A stretch of DNA of 64,000 bases from an uncultured Verrucomicrobiota bacterium (GTDB taxonomy: Bacteria > Verrucomicrobiota > Kiritimatiellia > CAIVKH01): NCBI GenBank assembly GCA_937872895.1, contig CALMUP010000013.1, positions 124,001-188,000 of the forward strand. Reading direction: 5' to 3'. Under the pieces are notes generated by a model. The model searched no databases, had not been told where the DNA came from, and worked only from the letters and a program-made list of their open reading frames with translations. This document shows positions 25,822-35,393 of this stretch, in pieces; position 1 is the first letter of the stretch; every line of letters starts with the position of its first letter. The position numbers and the translations under genes are program-made.

Positions 25822-27516
25822 ATGCATTGCCGACGTATCCTCGCCGTGGTCGTTGCGGCTCTGGCCGCCTCGGGCATCACGGCCGCACCCGGACCGTTTC
25901 CGTGGTTGGCGCAGCCGCTGGTCATCCTGCATGTCGCGACCAACGGGAACAACACGACGGGCAACGGTTCGCTCGCCGCGCCGTTCCGCACCATCAGCCG
26001 GGCCGCCCAGTCCGCCGCGCCCGGCACGGAGATCCGGTTGCACCCCGGCACCCACGGCGGCGATACGTTTCTCGATCTGCTGCGCGGCACGACGAACCTG
26101 CCGATCTGGATCCGCGGCGATGACCCGGCCAACCGGCCGCTGATCAGCGGGGGAACCGAGGGCCTTCACCTGTCCCGCGCCCGCTACGTGATGCTCCAGA
26201 ACCTCGAGGTGGCGAACGCCTCGGCCAACGGGATCAACTGCGACGACGGCGGCCTTTATGCCGACCCCACCGCCTCCGCGTTCCTCGTGTTCAGCAACGT
26301 CGTGGTGCGCGACATCGGCAGCGGTGGCAACCAGGATGGTATCAAACTCTCCGGCGTCCGGGACTTTTACCTGTTCGACGTGTCGGCCTCGCGGTGCGGC
26401 GGCAATGCCTCCGGCAGTGGGGTGGACCTGGTCGGCTGCCACCGGGGCGTGATCCGGCGGAGTTCGTTCAGCGATCTCTCGGCGAATGCCGTGCAGATCA
26501 AGGGCGGGTCGAGCGATATCGAGGTCAGCCAGTGCATCATCTCCAACGCCGGACAACGCGGGATCAACATCGGCGGTTCGACCGACTTCGTGTTCTTCCG
26601 TCCGCCGCTGGTCACCAACGCCCCGAATGTCGAGGCGCACAGCGTCCGCGTCTTCGCCAACGTGTTCATCGGCGGAACGGCGACCGTGGCGTATGTCGGC
26701 GCGACGAACTGCCATGTCGCACACAACACGGTCATCGAGCCGGGCCGCTGGGTGTTCCGCATCCTGCAGGAAACGGTGAGTTCCGGGGGCTATGCCTTCG
26801 CGCCATGCGGGGCCAATACCTTCGCCAACAACGTGGTGGTGTACCGCCACGCCACGCTGAGCAGCTTCGTGAACCAGGGCGCGAACACCGCGCCATCCAC
26901 CTTCGCCGTGCTGAACAACCTGTGGTACCCGCAAGACAATCCGGGCGCGACACCGCATGCGCTGCCCGGCACGGTGAGCGGCAACCGGTACGGATTGAAT
27001 CCGGCGTTCCTGGACACCACCGCGCGCAACTACCGCATCACGCTGGCGAGTCCGGCCGCGACCGGCGGCGTGGTCAGGGCGGATGCGCCGATCGACCGGG
27101 ACGGCGTGGCCTACCTGACCCCGCCAAGCCTCGGCGCCTACGAGGTCGCGGGTGATGTGGATGCCGATACCTTGCCCGACTACTGGGAGCTCGCGAGCAT
27201 CACCTCGCTGGTGATGGATGCCGTGTCCGATTTCGATGCCGACGGCGCAAGCAACCGCGACGAGTGGGTCGCCGATACGCATCCCGCCCTCGCCGTTTCG
27301 CGCCTGATGCTGCTTGAGGCCTCGCCGGCGGAGGAAGGCCTGATGCTGCGCTGGCAAGGCGGACGAGCCGCCACGCAGTTCGTTGAAACCGCCGCATCGC
27401 CATCCGGTCCCTGGATCGTTTGCGCCACCAACCAGCCCCCGACAGGCGTGACGAACACCTGGTTGTTGCCCGCGGGAGCATCCGCAACCTGGCTCCGTGT
27501 ACGGGCGGCACGTTGA
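25822..27516 (+). CDS. Secreted right-handed parallel beta-helix protein (pectate-lyase-like fold) with calcium-loop tail
   Basis: 564 residues with a signal peptide (ILAVVVAALAASGITA). The mature start LHVATNGNNTTGNGSLAAPFRTISRAAQ followed by PGTEIRLHPGTH is the DUF1565-type cap that introduces a parallel beta-helix. Successive rungs such as VMLQNLEVANASANGI, VSQCIISNAGQRGINI and CHVAHNTVIEPG follow. Such solenoids are polysaccharide lyases, hydrolases or adhesins; I see no clear catalytic set. The tail contains DVDADTLPDYWELASITSL and DFDADGASNRDEWVADTHP, then the shared ~70-residue beta domain ending TWLRVRAAR. It is downstream of a membrane protein and convergent with a longer beta-helix gene. 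A polysaccharide-binding or polysaccharide-degrading surface role is inferred. Confidence 0.85.
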   Translation: MHCRRILAVVVAALAASGITAAPGPFPWLAQPLVILHVATNGNNTTGNGSLAAPFRTISRAAQSAAPGTEIRLHPGTHGGDTFLDLLRGTTNLPIWIRGDDPANRPLISGGTEGLHLSRARYVMLQNLEVANASANGINCDDGGLYADPTASAFLVFSNVVVRDIGSGGNQDGIKLSGVRDFYLFDVSASRCGGNASGSGVDLVGCHRGVIRRSSFSDLSANAVQIKGGSSDIEVSQCIISNAGQRGINIGGSTDFVFFRPPLVTNAPNVEAHSVRVFANVFIGGTATVAYVGATNCHVAHNTVIEPGRWVFRILQETVSSGGYAFAPCGANTFANNVVVYRHATLSSFVNQGANTAPSTFAVLNNLWYPQDNPGATPHALPGTVSGNRYGLNPAFLDTTARNYRITLASPAATGGVVRADAPIDRDGVAYLTPPSLGAYEVAGDVDADTLPDYWELASITSLVMDAVSDFDADGASNRDEWVADTHPALAVSRLMLLEASPAEEGLMLRWQGGRAATQFVETAASPSGPWIVCATNQPPTGVTNTWLLPAGASATWLRVRAAR

Positions 27517-27547
27517 TCCGCGCCGCCACGCCCGTCGCGTTCCCTGG

Positions 27548-30500
27548 TTACGGAAGGGCCACGCGCACGCGGTAGGTGTTGAAGGCCGAAGGCGGGTTGG
27601 TGTCGATGATGGTGGTGGTTCCGACGAGTCCGGTGACGGGACCAGCAAGGAAGGACCAGGCCGCATGGGTGTCCAGGGCGTTGTTGCGGTCGAGTCGGTA
27701 TACGCGTTCGATGACCGAGGGGAAGGAGATAAGCTGGTTGGCGCTGGCGTTGATGAAGGTGATGCGGAAGATGGAATTTGAATCGGTGGGGTCGGTGGCG
27801 GCGATCCATTCCTCGAAGTCGGTGGCGGAGTCGCCATCGGCGTCGGGACCGGGCGCGTTGGAAACCGCCGGGTTGAACCCGTACAGGATCTCCCACCAGT
27901 TGGGCATCATGTCGTTGTCGTTGTCCGTGGTGTACTCCCACAGGATGGTGCCGGGGCTGAATTCGGACGTGCCGTCGGCCTGTGACGTGGCGGTGGCGTA
28001 GATGAAGGCCCCGGTGGCGAGGTTCTGGGCGAATGAGATGTCGAATTCATTGGTGCCGCTGATCGGCAGGACGATGTTGGTGGACCCGAGGTAGACAAGG
28101 CCCTGTGCCGGATCGGTCCCGTAGAATTCGACGAGGTGATTCTGTCCCGGGGTGCTGACCAGGGTGCCGTGGATCACGGTGCTGCCGCGCCGCGCGACCG
28201 TGAGGACCGGATAATTCTGGAAATTGTTGGCGAAGCCGAAATCGGCGTCGGGCGATGGATCGTTGGGGGTCACGCCGTCGCCATGAAGATCGATCGGTAT
28301 GCCGGTGTTGGCATAGATCCGGTTGGCATGGAAGTAGTGGGGAAAGCGCGAACCGTTGAGGATGCTGGTCACGATGATGCCGGGTCCGTTGTTGAAGGCG
28401 ATCACGTTGCCGCCCGCGGGATTCCCCGGGTCTCCGTACAGGTTGTTGTCGCTGGCTTCGACCAGGATGCCGGGACCCTGGTTGCCGCGGTCAGAGAGCG
28501 GGGTGATGCCCGCGCCGATGCGATTCCCCTTGAAGGTGTTGTAGTCGGTGTTGAGGGTCAGCCAGATTCCCGGCCCGCCGTTGTTGGCGATGACGTTGTT
28601 GTTGACGCTGTTGGAACGGCTGTTGTTTTCCATGCGGATACCGGCAAACCGGTTTCCGAGTCCGGCGTGACCGGCCGGGTTGATGCCGATGAGGTTGTTG
28701 ACGATCTCGACGCGGTGGCTGTCGAGCAGATGGATGCCGTTGCTGTTGCCCGAAATGAAATTGCCGTAGTTGGTCAAGGCGCCGCCGATGACGAGGTTGG
28801 TGCGGCAGAATCCGACGAAGATGCCGGAAAGCCGGTTGCTCAGGATGGTGCCGCCGGTGGCGTTGACGCCGATGCTGTTGCCGATGATGGCGACGAAGGC
28901 ATTGGAGGACTGGTTCACGTAGATGCCGTGGTCCATGTTGCCCCCGATGATGTTGCGCGCGGTGGGGGTCGGGCCGCCGATGGTGGTGCTGCCGGGGGAC
29001 TCCAGCCAGATGCCGTGGCCCACGTTGGATACGATCGCGCTGCCGGCGTCATTGACCCCGATGCGGTTGTTGGCGATGACCAGGTTCGATACACCGAAGC
29101 CGAACACCTCGATGCCGTGGCGGTTGTTGCCGGACACGACGTTGTTGGTGATGGTGATGCCGCCGACCCGGTTCGTCAGGTGGATACCGCCGAACAGATT
29201 CCGCATCGTGGCCGAACTGTTGGTGCCCACGCCGATGAAGTTGTTCGCGACCGCGAGGTTGCGCGCGTTGGTGACCATCAGGCCGTAGCGCTGGTTGCCG
29301 GAGATCAGGTTGCGGCCGTGCACGCCGATGGTGATGTTGCTGCCGGCGTGGATCAGGATGCCGTTGCCGATGTTGCCGAGGATGTTGGTTCCGTTCGCCT
29401 TCGGTCCGATGTAGTTGTACTGGATGCTGATGGTGCGGCTGTTCGTGTGGTCGATCAGGATGCCGTGATCGATGTTGCCGGAAATCAGGTTGCCGCCGGC
29501 CGGACCATCCGTCTCGCTGCCGATCTGGATGTCGGAAGCCTGGTGGATGCGCACGCCGCTGCGCCCGTTCGCGACGCCGTTGTTGCCATCGATGTCGGCG
29601 CCGACGAAGCTGTTTGCGATCACGTTGAATCGGCTGTTGGTGCCGGAGATCTCCACGCCATACTGCCCGTTGCCGGAAATCACGTTGCGGAAGATCAGCG
29701 AAGCGCTGCCGATGAGGTTGCCGGGCGCCGAGGCGATCTGCACGCCGTTCAGGTTGTTGCTGATGGCGAAGGTGCCGGACGGTTCCAGGCCGATGAGGTT
29801 GCCGGCGAGGAGGTTGTTGGTCGCGGTGCCGCCGGAGATGAGGATGCCATGGCCGATATTGCCGGAGATGACATTCAGCAGCAGGTTGTTGTCCGGCGTG
29901 TTTTCCAGCATGACGCCGCGTCCGTTGCTGGTGGCCCATCCGTTGCCCATGCGTTGCCCTGCGGCATTCAGGCCGATGTAATTGCCAATGATGGTGTTGA
30001 ACCGGGTGAGTGCGCTGTTGGCGTAGATGCCGTACACGCCGTTGGCGGCGATGATGTTGCGTTCGCTGGCGCTCTCGCCGCCAATCACGTTGTTCGAGGC
30101 GGCGAGCATGCGGATGCCGATCTGTCCGTTGCCGAAGGCATTGGTGCCGGTCGCGTCCACGCCGATGTAATTCCCGATGAGGTCGTTGCCGTGCGCCGTG
30201 GTCTGGTTGAGGTAGATGCCGACGTTGGTGTTGCCTCCGATGATGTTGCGCTGGGCGGCGGTGGTTCCACCGATTTGTCCATCCCGGCCCTGCCAGTGGA
30301 TGCCGGTGTCGTTGAAGGCGATGAAGTTGCCCGACACCACATGTTGCGCGCCGGTGGATGTCACGTGAAGGCCCGATCCCTGGTTGTGGGTGATCGTGTT
30401 GGCGTTGGAGGCGGCGTTTCCGCCGATCGTCGCCGCGCGCGCCGGCGAGCTGATGGCGATGCCATGGTCGTTGGACTGGGCGACGCAGGCGATCACCCGG

Positions 30501-30928
30501 TTGGAGTTGCCGAAGATGCTGATGCCGGCGCTGGAGGGCGGTTTGAATCCGGTGAACCGCAAGCCGCGCACCGTGATGTTGACGCCGTTCAGGCGCAGTC
30601 CCGCCCCGGCATCGAAGAGGTTGGTGCCGGAGAGGGTGACGATCGGCGTACCCGTGAAACCGGGCTGGCTCGCCCCGTTGATCAGCAGGTTGGTGGTCGT
30701 GACGAAGGGCAGCGCATTGGTCGGCAGGATCGTGAACGGCGATGGCACGTTGAAACGGATCTCGTTGGGTGGTGGGCTGATGTTGGCCGCGGTGATGGCC
30801 CAGCGCAGGGTTCCGGTCGCGGAGGAATCGGCGAGGCTGGTGACCGTGAAGGTGGCGGCGCGAGCCGCTCCACCGGTCAACAGCAGCAAGCAGGCGACCA
30901 CCCCCATGCGTATCGAATCCGTCTTCAT
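27548..30928 (-). CDS. Giant secreted right-handed beta-helix protein with calcium-loop tail
   Basis: 1126 residues with a signal peptide (MGVVACLLLLTGGAARA). The mature N-terminus FTVTSLADSSATGTLRWAITAAN is the typical cap of CSLREA/parallel beta-helix proteins of bacterial surfaces. About 850 residues of regular rungs follow, built on N-x-I-x-x-N and GNxIG patterns (for example NRIGVNDAGSAIVSNVGHGI), giving a very long solenoid of the NosD/polymorphic-outer-membrane type. No catalytic residues are evident. Near residue 1000 the chain changes to DNDNDMMPNWWEILYGFNP and DADGDSATDFEEWIAATDP, then the terminal domain ends NTYRVRVALP. GGAGGTG precedes the ATG at 30928. It is probably an adhesin or glycan-binding surface fibre. 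Confidence 0.88.
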   Translation of the reverse strand: MKTDSIRMGVVACLLLLTGGAARAATFTVTSLADSSATGTLRWAITAANISPPPNEIRFNVPSPFTILPTNALPFVTTTNLLINGASQPGFTGTPIVTLSGTNLFDAGAGLRLNGVNITVRGLRFTGFKPPSSAGISIFGNSNRVIACVAQSNDHGIAISSPARAATIGGNAASNANTITHNQGSGLHVTSTGAQHVVSGNFIAFNDTGIHWQGRDGQIGGTTAAQRNIIGGNTNVGIYLNQTTAHGNDLIGNYIGVDATGTNAFGNGQIGIRMLAASNNVIGGESASERNIIAANGVYGIYANSALTRFNTIIGNYIGLNAAGQRMGNGWATSNGRGVMLENTPDNNLLLNVISGNIGHGILISGGTATNNLLAGNLIGLEPSGTFAISNNLNGVQIASAPGNLIGSASLIFRNVISGNGQYGVEISGTNSRFNVIANSFVGADIDGNNGVANGRSGVRIHQASDIQIGSETDGPAGGNLISGNIDHGILIDHTNSRTISIQYNYIGPKANGTNILGNIGNGILIHAGSNITIGVHGRNLISGNQRYGLMVTNARNLAVANNFIGVGTNSSATMRNLFGGIHLTNRVGGITITNNVVSGNNRHGIEVFGFGVSNLVIANNRIGVNDAGSAIVSNVGHGIWLESPGSTTIGGPTPTARNIIGGNMDHGIYVNQSSNAFVAIIGNSIGVNATGGTILSNRLSGIFVGFCRTNLVIGGALTNYGNFISGNSNGIHLLDSHRVEIVNNLIGINPAGHAGLGNRFAGIRMENNSRSNSVNNNVIANNGGPGIWLTLNTDYNTFKGNRIGAGITPLSDRGNQGPGILVEASDNNLYGDPGNPAGGNVIAFNNGPGIIVTSILNGSRFPHYFHANRIYANTGIPIDLHGDGVTPNDPSPDADFGFANNFQNYPVLTVARRGSTVIHGTLVSTPGQNHLVEFYGTDPAQGLVYLGSTNIVLPISGTNEFDISFAQNLATGAFIYATATSQADGTSEFSPGTILWEYTTDNDNDMMPNWWEILYGFNPAVSNAPGPDADGDSATDFEEWIAATDPTDSNSIFRITFINASANQLISFPSVIERVYRLDRNNALDTHAAWSFLAGPVTGLVGTTTIIDTNPPSAFNTYRVRVALP

Positions 30929-30981
30929 CGTACACCTCCAGCTTGTATGAAGCACGGGTACGAACTCTGAAGAATTCAGGA

Positions 30982-31752
30982 TCAACCCGTCAAGCGATCT
31001 CGGATGATCCGGGGCGTGCCCTGTGTTACCGCCACGATCACCCCTTCGACCTCGAGGAGCAGGCGACCCTCCTCGTCCACGCCGCGTACGATGCCGCGCG
31101 CCGGCGCTTCGCTACCGCAGTCGGTCACGACCACGGTTCGGTTCGCGAGGAGGTGGCGTCGCGTCAGGGCTTCCTGCCAGTCGGTGCGGGTGCGGAGTGC
31201 GAGGAGCACCCGCCAAAGGTCGCACAGCACCTCGTCGCGGCGCGGGGGATGCCGCGTGTGGGCGGCCAGCGAGGTGGCGCGGTCGCGGATCTCGCGCGGG
31301 GCGCGGCGGAGGTCGGTCGTCACATTCAGGCCGATGCCGATCAGGTCGGCGTCGCGGCGTCGAAGGCAGAGCAGGCCGGCGATCTTGCGGCCGTCCACGA
31401 ACACGTCGTTGGGCCATTTGACCTGCACGCATTGCCCCGGAAGGTGGTGTGCCACGGCCTCGGCCACGGCGAGGCCGGCGCGCAGCGGGACCTGTCCGAC
31501 CGGCAGCGCGGGGTCGGCGGGCAGGACGAGGGTGATGCAGAGCGAACCGGCGTCGGACCACCAGGTGTGGGTGTGCTGGCCGCGGCCGGCGGTCTGGAGC
31601 GAGGCGGCGACGAGGGCGGGGGCCGCGAGGGTGCCGTCCTCGACGGCGCGCGAGGCGTAGTCATTGGTCGAGCGCAGGCGGGCGAAGAGGCGCACGCGCG
31701 CCGGAGCCAACCGGCTCGCGAGCCACGGGCCGCGCAGCGGATCCCGCGCCAC
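30982..31752 (-). CDS. birA: Biotin--[biotin carboxyl carrier protein] ligase
   Basis: 256 residues, catalytic domain only, without the N-terminal repressor helix-turn-helix of E. coli BirA. The biotinyl-AMP binding loop appears as QTAGRGQHTHTWWS, a variant of GRGRxGRxW. KWPND and GRKIAGLL follow, and GIGLNV closes the active site; the C-terminal SH3-like cap includes the segment ARGIVRGVDEEGRLLLEVEG. It attaches biotin to carrier lysines using ATP in the cytoplasm. The GTG start at 31752 is two bases past the stop of the pyruvate carboxylase gene, so the two are translationally coupled and the ligase is made with its substrate. The degenerate GRG loop is a mild oddity. Confidence 0.92.
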   Translation of the reverse strand: MARDPLRGPWLASRLAPARVRLFARLRSTNDYASRAVEDGTLAAPALVAASLQTAGRGQHTHTWWSDAGSLCITLVLPADPALPVGQVPLRAGLAVAEAVAHHLPGQCVQVKWPNDVFVDGRKIAGLLCLRRRDADLIGIGLNVTTDLRRAPREIRDRATSLAAHTRHPPRRDEVLCDLWRVLLALRTRTDWQEALTRRHLLANRTVVVTDCGSEAPARGIVRGVDEEGRLLLEVEGVIVAVTQGTPRIIRDRLTG

Positions 31753-31754
31753 GA

Positions 31755-34700
31755 TCAGGCCTTCTTCGCCGCCTCGACGACGAGCAGCAGGTCGCGGCTG
31801 TCGACCGACGAGCCGGGCTTGACCCGGATGTCCTTCACCGTGCCGTCGATCGGGGCATACACGGCGGTCTCCATCTTCATCGCCTCGATGCTCAGCAGCT
31901 TGTCGCCCTTCTTCACCGCCTGTCCGGCCTGCACGACGAGCGCCGAGACCTTGCCCGGCATCGGCGAGGCCACCTGGCCCGGCTGGTCGGGGTCGGCCTT
32001 GACGTGGTGCACGGCGGTGCTCTTCAGCGAGCGGTCGGCGATGCGCACGCTGCGTGGCTGGCCGTTCAGTTCGAAGAACACCTCGCGCGAGCCGTCGTCG
32101 TCGGGTTCGCCGACGGTCAGGAACTTGATGATGATCGACTTGCCCGGCTCGAGGTCGGTGGTGATCTCCGTGCCCGGCTTCATGCCGAAGAAGAACACGT
32201 CGGTCGGCAGCAGGCCGGTGTTGCCGTAGGCCTTTGCGTGGTTCACGTAGTCGAGGAAGACCTTCGGGTACATCAGGTAGCAGAGCAGGTCGGTCTCGTC
32301 CGGCTCCTCCTTCATCTTCGCCGCGAGTTCCTTCTTCAGCGCCTCGAAGTCGGTCTTCGGCAGCAGTTCGCCGGGGCGTTTGGTCATGCCGGTCTTGCCG
32401 CGCAGCACGATCTTCTGGAGTTTCTTCGGCCAGCCGCCGACCGGTTGGCCGAGTTTGCCCTCAAACAGCTCGACCACCGAGGCGGGAAACGAGATGTCGC
32501 GGCTTTCGTCGAGCAGGTCGTCGGGTGTGAGGTTGTTCGCGACCATGAACAGCGCCATGTCGCCCACCACCTTGCTGGTCGGGGTCACCTTCACGATGTC
32601 GCCGAACAGCAGGTTGACCTGTTCGTAGGCCCTGGCGACCTCGGGCCAGCGCGGGCCGAGGCCCATGCTCTTCGCCTGTTCCTGCAGGTTGGTGACCTGG
32701 CCGCCGGGCATCTCGTGGCGGTACACCTCGGCGGTGCTGGCCATCATGCCCGACTCGAACGGGTAGTAGAGGGTGCGGACCTTCTCCCAGTAGGCGGAGT
32801 AGGAGGACAGTGCATCGAGGTCGAGGCCGGTGTCGCGCGGTGTGTTGCGCAGGGCCTCGACGATCGAGTTCATGTTCACCTGGCTGGTCAGGCCGCTCAT
32901 CGACGAGGCGGCCACGTCGGCGATGTGGGCGCCGGCCTCGGCGGCCTTCAGGATGCTCGCCGCCTGCACGCCGGCGGTGTCGTGGGTGTGGAAGTGGATC
33001 GGGATGCCGATCTCCTCGCGCAGCGTCTTCACCAGCTTGTGCGCGGCGTAGGGTTTGCACAGGCCGGCCATGTCCTTGATGGCGAGGATGTGCGCGCCGG
33101 CCTTCTCCAGTTGCTTCGCCAGCTTGACGTAGTAGTCGAGGCTGTACTTGTCGCGTTTCGGGTCGAGCAGGTCGCCGGTGTAGCAGATGGCGGGTTCGCA
33201 GATCGCGCCGTTCTCGATGATCGCGTCCATGGCCGGGCGCAGGTTGGGCAGCCAGTTCAGGCAGTCGAACACGCGGAAGACATCGATGCCGTGTTCGGCC
33301 GCGCCCTTCACGAAACGCTTCACGATGTCGTCGGGGTAGTTCGTGTAGCCGACCGCGTTCCCGGAGCGCAACAGCATCTGGAACAGGATGTTCGGGACGA
33401 GGGTGCGCAGGCGGTCGAGCCGTTCGAACGGGTCCTCCTTCAGGAAGCGCATCGCGCTGTCGAAGGTGGCACCGCCCCACATCTCGAGGCTGAACAACTG
33501 GGGTGCGCGGTGGGCGACGAACGGGGCGATGCGCAACATGTCGTGGGTGCGCACGCGGGTGGCGAGCAGCGACTGGTGGGCGTCGCGCATCGTGGTATCG
33601 GTGAGCAGCAGGCGTTTCTGCTTCAGCAGCCAGGCCGAGAACTTCTCCGGACCGAGCTCGAGCAGTTTCTGGCGCAGGCCGGCGGGCGGCGTGCCGTCGG
33701 GCGCGGGCGGGGCGGCGGGTTCGGCGAGGGCGCGCGTATCGGTGCGGCCCTTCACCTCGGGATTGCCGTTGACCACGACCTCGCCGATGTAGGTGATCAG
33801 CTTGGTCGCGCGGTCCTTGCGTTTTGGCCAGTGGAACAGTTCCGGCGTGTCGTCGATGAAGGTGGTGATGACCTCGCCCCGCTGGAAGGTCGGGTGCAGG
33901 ATCAGGTTGTTGATGAACGGGATGTTGGTGCGCACGCCGCGGATGCGGAATTCGCTCAGGGCGCGGTCCATGCGCTGGATGGCCTGGCCGAAGGTGCCGC
34001 CCCACGCGGTCACCTTGACCAGCAGGGAGTCGTAGTACGGGGTGATCACCGCGCCGCTGTAGGCGGTGCCGCCGTCGAGGCGCACGCCGAAGCCCGCGGT
34101 GGAGCGGTAGGTGGCGATGCGTCCGTAGTCGGGGATGAAGCGGTTCTCGGGGTCCTCGGTGGTGATGCGGCTCTGGATGGCGAAGCCGCGGGTCTGGATC
34201 TGGTCCTGCGGCGGGATGGCCAGTTCCGGGTCATCGAAGCCGATGCCCTGCGCGAGCAGGATCTGCGAGCGTACGATGTCGATGCCGGTGACCATCTCGG
34301 TCACGGTGTGCTCGACCTGCACGCGCGGGTTCACCTCGATGAAGTAGAACTCGCCGGTGTCGGCGTTCACCAGGAACTCCACCGTGCCGGCGCAGAGGTA
34401 GTCCACCGCGCCGACCAGTTTCACGGCGGCCTCGCACAGGCCGCGTCGCACGGCCGGGTCGAGGTTCGGGGCGGGGGCGATCTCGACGACCTTCTGGTGG
34501 CGGCGCTGCACCGAGCAGTCGCGCTCCCACAGGTGGCGCACGTTGCCGCGTCCGTCGCCGAGCACCTGCACCTCGATGTGGCGGGCGCGTTGGATGTAGC
34601 GCTCGAGGAACACGGCGGGGTTGCCGAACGCGCCGCCGGCCTCGCGCATCGCCTCCTCGAGTTTCGGCTCGAGGTCCTCGGGTTTCTCCACCACGCGCAT

Positions 34701-35210
34701 GCCGCGGCCGCCGCCGCCGAAGCTCGCCTTCAGGATCAGCGGGTAGCCGACCTTTTCGGCGGCCTTCTTCAGTGCCGGGCCGGGGGTGACCGGTTGGTCG
34801 GTGCCGGGCACGGTGGGGACCTTGGTCTGCAGGGCGATGCGTTTCGCGGCGAGCTTGTCGCCGAAGGTCGCGAGCATCTCCGGGGTCGGTCCGATGAACA
34901 GGATGCCGGCGTCGCGGCAGGCTTTCGCGAAGTCGGCGTTCTCGGAGAGGAAGCCGTAGCCGGGGTGGATGGCATCGACGCCGACCCGTTTGGCCAGCGC
35001 GATGATGCCGGGGATGTCGAGGTAGGCGGCGACGGGGCCCTTGCCTTCGCCGATCAGGTAGGCCTCGTCGGCCTTGAACCGGTGCAGGGCGAACCGGTCC
35101 TCCTGGCTGTAGATGGCCACGGTGTTGAGGCCCATTTCCGCGGCCGCGCGGAACACGCGGATGGCGATTTCACTCCGGTTGGCAACGAGCAGTTTCTTGA
35201 TCGGTTTCAT
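31755..35210 (-). CDS. pyc: Pyruvate carboxylase
   Basis: 1151 residues, the usual length of the single-chain enzyme, which makes oxaloacetate from pyruvate, bicarbonate and ATP for anaplerosis or gluconeogenesis. The biotin carboxylase domain covers ~1-455 (KLLVANRSEIAIRVFRAA, GGGGRGMRVV, the FIEVNPRVQVEHTVTE region). The carboxyltransferase domain starts near 530 (TDTTMRDAHQSLLATRVRT) with metal-site HFHTHDT. The PYC/OADA domain follows, and the C-terminal biotinyl domain has EAMKMET with Lys1112 as the biotin site. The start at 35210 has a strong AGGAG site; the frame continues upstream but without conserved sequence. It is followed directly by birA. Two 11-bp direct repeats lie in the leader region. 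Confidence 0.97.
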   Translation of the reverse strand: MKPIKKLLVANRSEIAIRVFRAAAEMGLNTVAIYSQEDRFALHRFKADEAYLIGEGKGPVAAYLDIPGIIALAKRVGVDAIHPGYGFLSENADFAKACRDAGILFIGPTPEMLATFGDKLAAKRIALQTKVPTVPGTDQPVTPGPALKKAAEKVGYPLILKASFGGGGRGMRVVEKPEDLEPKLEEAMREAGGAFGNPAVFLERYIQRARHIEVQVLGDGRGNVRHLWERDCSVQRRHQKVVEIAPAPNLDPAVRRGLCEAAVKLVGAVDYLCAGTVEFLVNADTGEFYFIEVNPRVQVEHTVTEMVTGIDIVRSQILLAQGIGFDDPELAIPPQDQIQTRGFAIQSRITTEDPENRFIPDYGRIATYRSTAGFGVRLDGGTAYSGAVITPYYDSLLVKVTAWGGTFGQAIQRMDRALSEFRIRGVRTNIPFINNLILHPTFQRGEVITTFIDDTPELFHWPKRKDRATKLITYIGEVVVNGNPEVKGRTDTRALAEPAAPPAPDGTPPAGLRQKLLELGPEKFSAWLLKQKRLLLTDTTMRDAHQSLLATRVRTHDMLRIAPFVAHRAPQLFSLEMWGGATFDSAMRFLKEDPFERLDRLRTLVPNILFQMLLRSGNAVGYTNYPDDIVKRFVKGAAEHGIDVFRVFDCLNWLPNLRPAMDAIIENGAICEPAICYTGDLLDPKRDKYSLDYYVKLAKQLEKAGAHILAIKDMAGLCKPYAAHKLVKTLREEIGIPIHFHTHDTAGVQAASILKAAEAGAHIADVAASSMSGLTSQVNMNSIVEALRNTPRDTGLDLDALSSYSAYWEKVRTLYYPFESGMMASTAEVYRHEMPGGQVTNLQEQAKSMGLGPRWPEVARAYEQVNLLFGDIVKVTPTSKVVGDMALFMVANNLTPDDLLDESRDISFPASVVELFEGKLGQPVGGWPKKLQKIVLRGKTGMTKRPGELLPKTDFEALKKELAAKMKEEPDETDLLCYLMYPKVFLDYVNHAKAYGNTGLLPTDVFFFGMKPGTEITTDLEPGKSIIIKFLTVGEPDDDGSREVFFELNGQPRSVRIADRSLKSTAVHHVKADPDQPGQVASPMPGKVSALVVQAGQAVKKGDKLLSIEAMKMETAVYAPIDGTVKDIRVKPGSSVDSRDLLLVVEAAKKA

Positions 35211-35307
35211 AGCGCTCCTGATAGAGTTCAACGTCCCGTGCATGTCGGCGCGTGCAACAAGGTGACGCAACCGGTTCCCATCATGACAGGTGGGGCATGA
35301 CGGGAAA

Positions 35308-35332
35308 AGCTCGAAAGGCACAGCTCGAAAGG
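35308..35332. repeat. Two AGCTCGAAAGG direct repeats upstream of pyc
   Basis: AGCTCGAAAGG occurs at 35308-35318 and 35322-35332, 14 bases apart, in the 183-bp space between the SOUL gene stop and the pyc start. The spacing is close to 1.5 helical turns. They may be regulator half-sites or chance. Confidence 0.3.
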
Positions 35333-35393
35333 GACGGGAAACGGATCCGTTCGGCCTTGACCTGCGCTGGCGAAGCGGGGGGGGGCGCGAGGA

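Noticed and set aside
28000-30800. Regular spacing of short GTTG/CGTTG motifs suggesting a CRISPR or tandem repeat array
   Set aside because: The regularity is that of beta-helix rungs in coding sequence. Units differ and there are no identical repeats with spacers.
32004-35300. Open frame of about 1100 codons opposite pyruvate carboxylase
   Set aside because: Antisense shadow of a fully conserved enzyme. The translation is His/Val/Gly rich with no recognisable motif.
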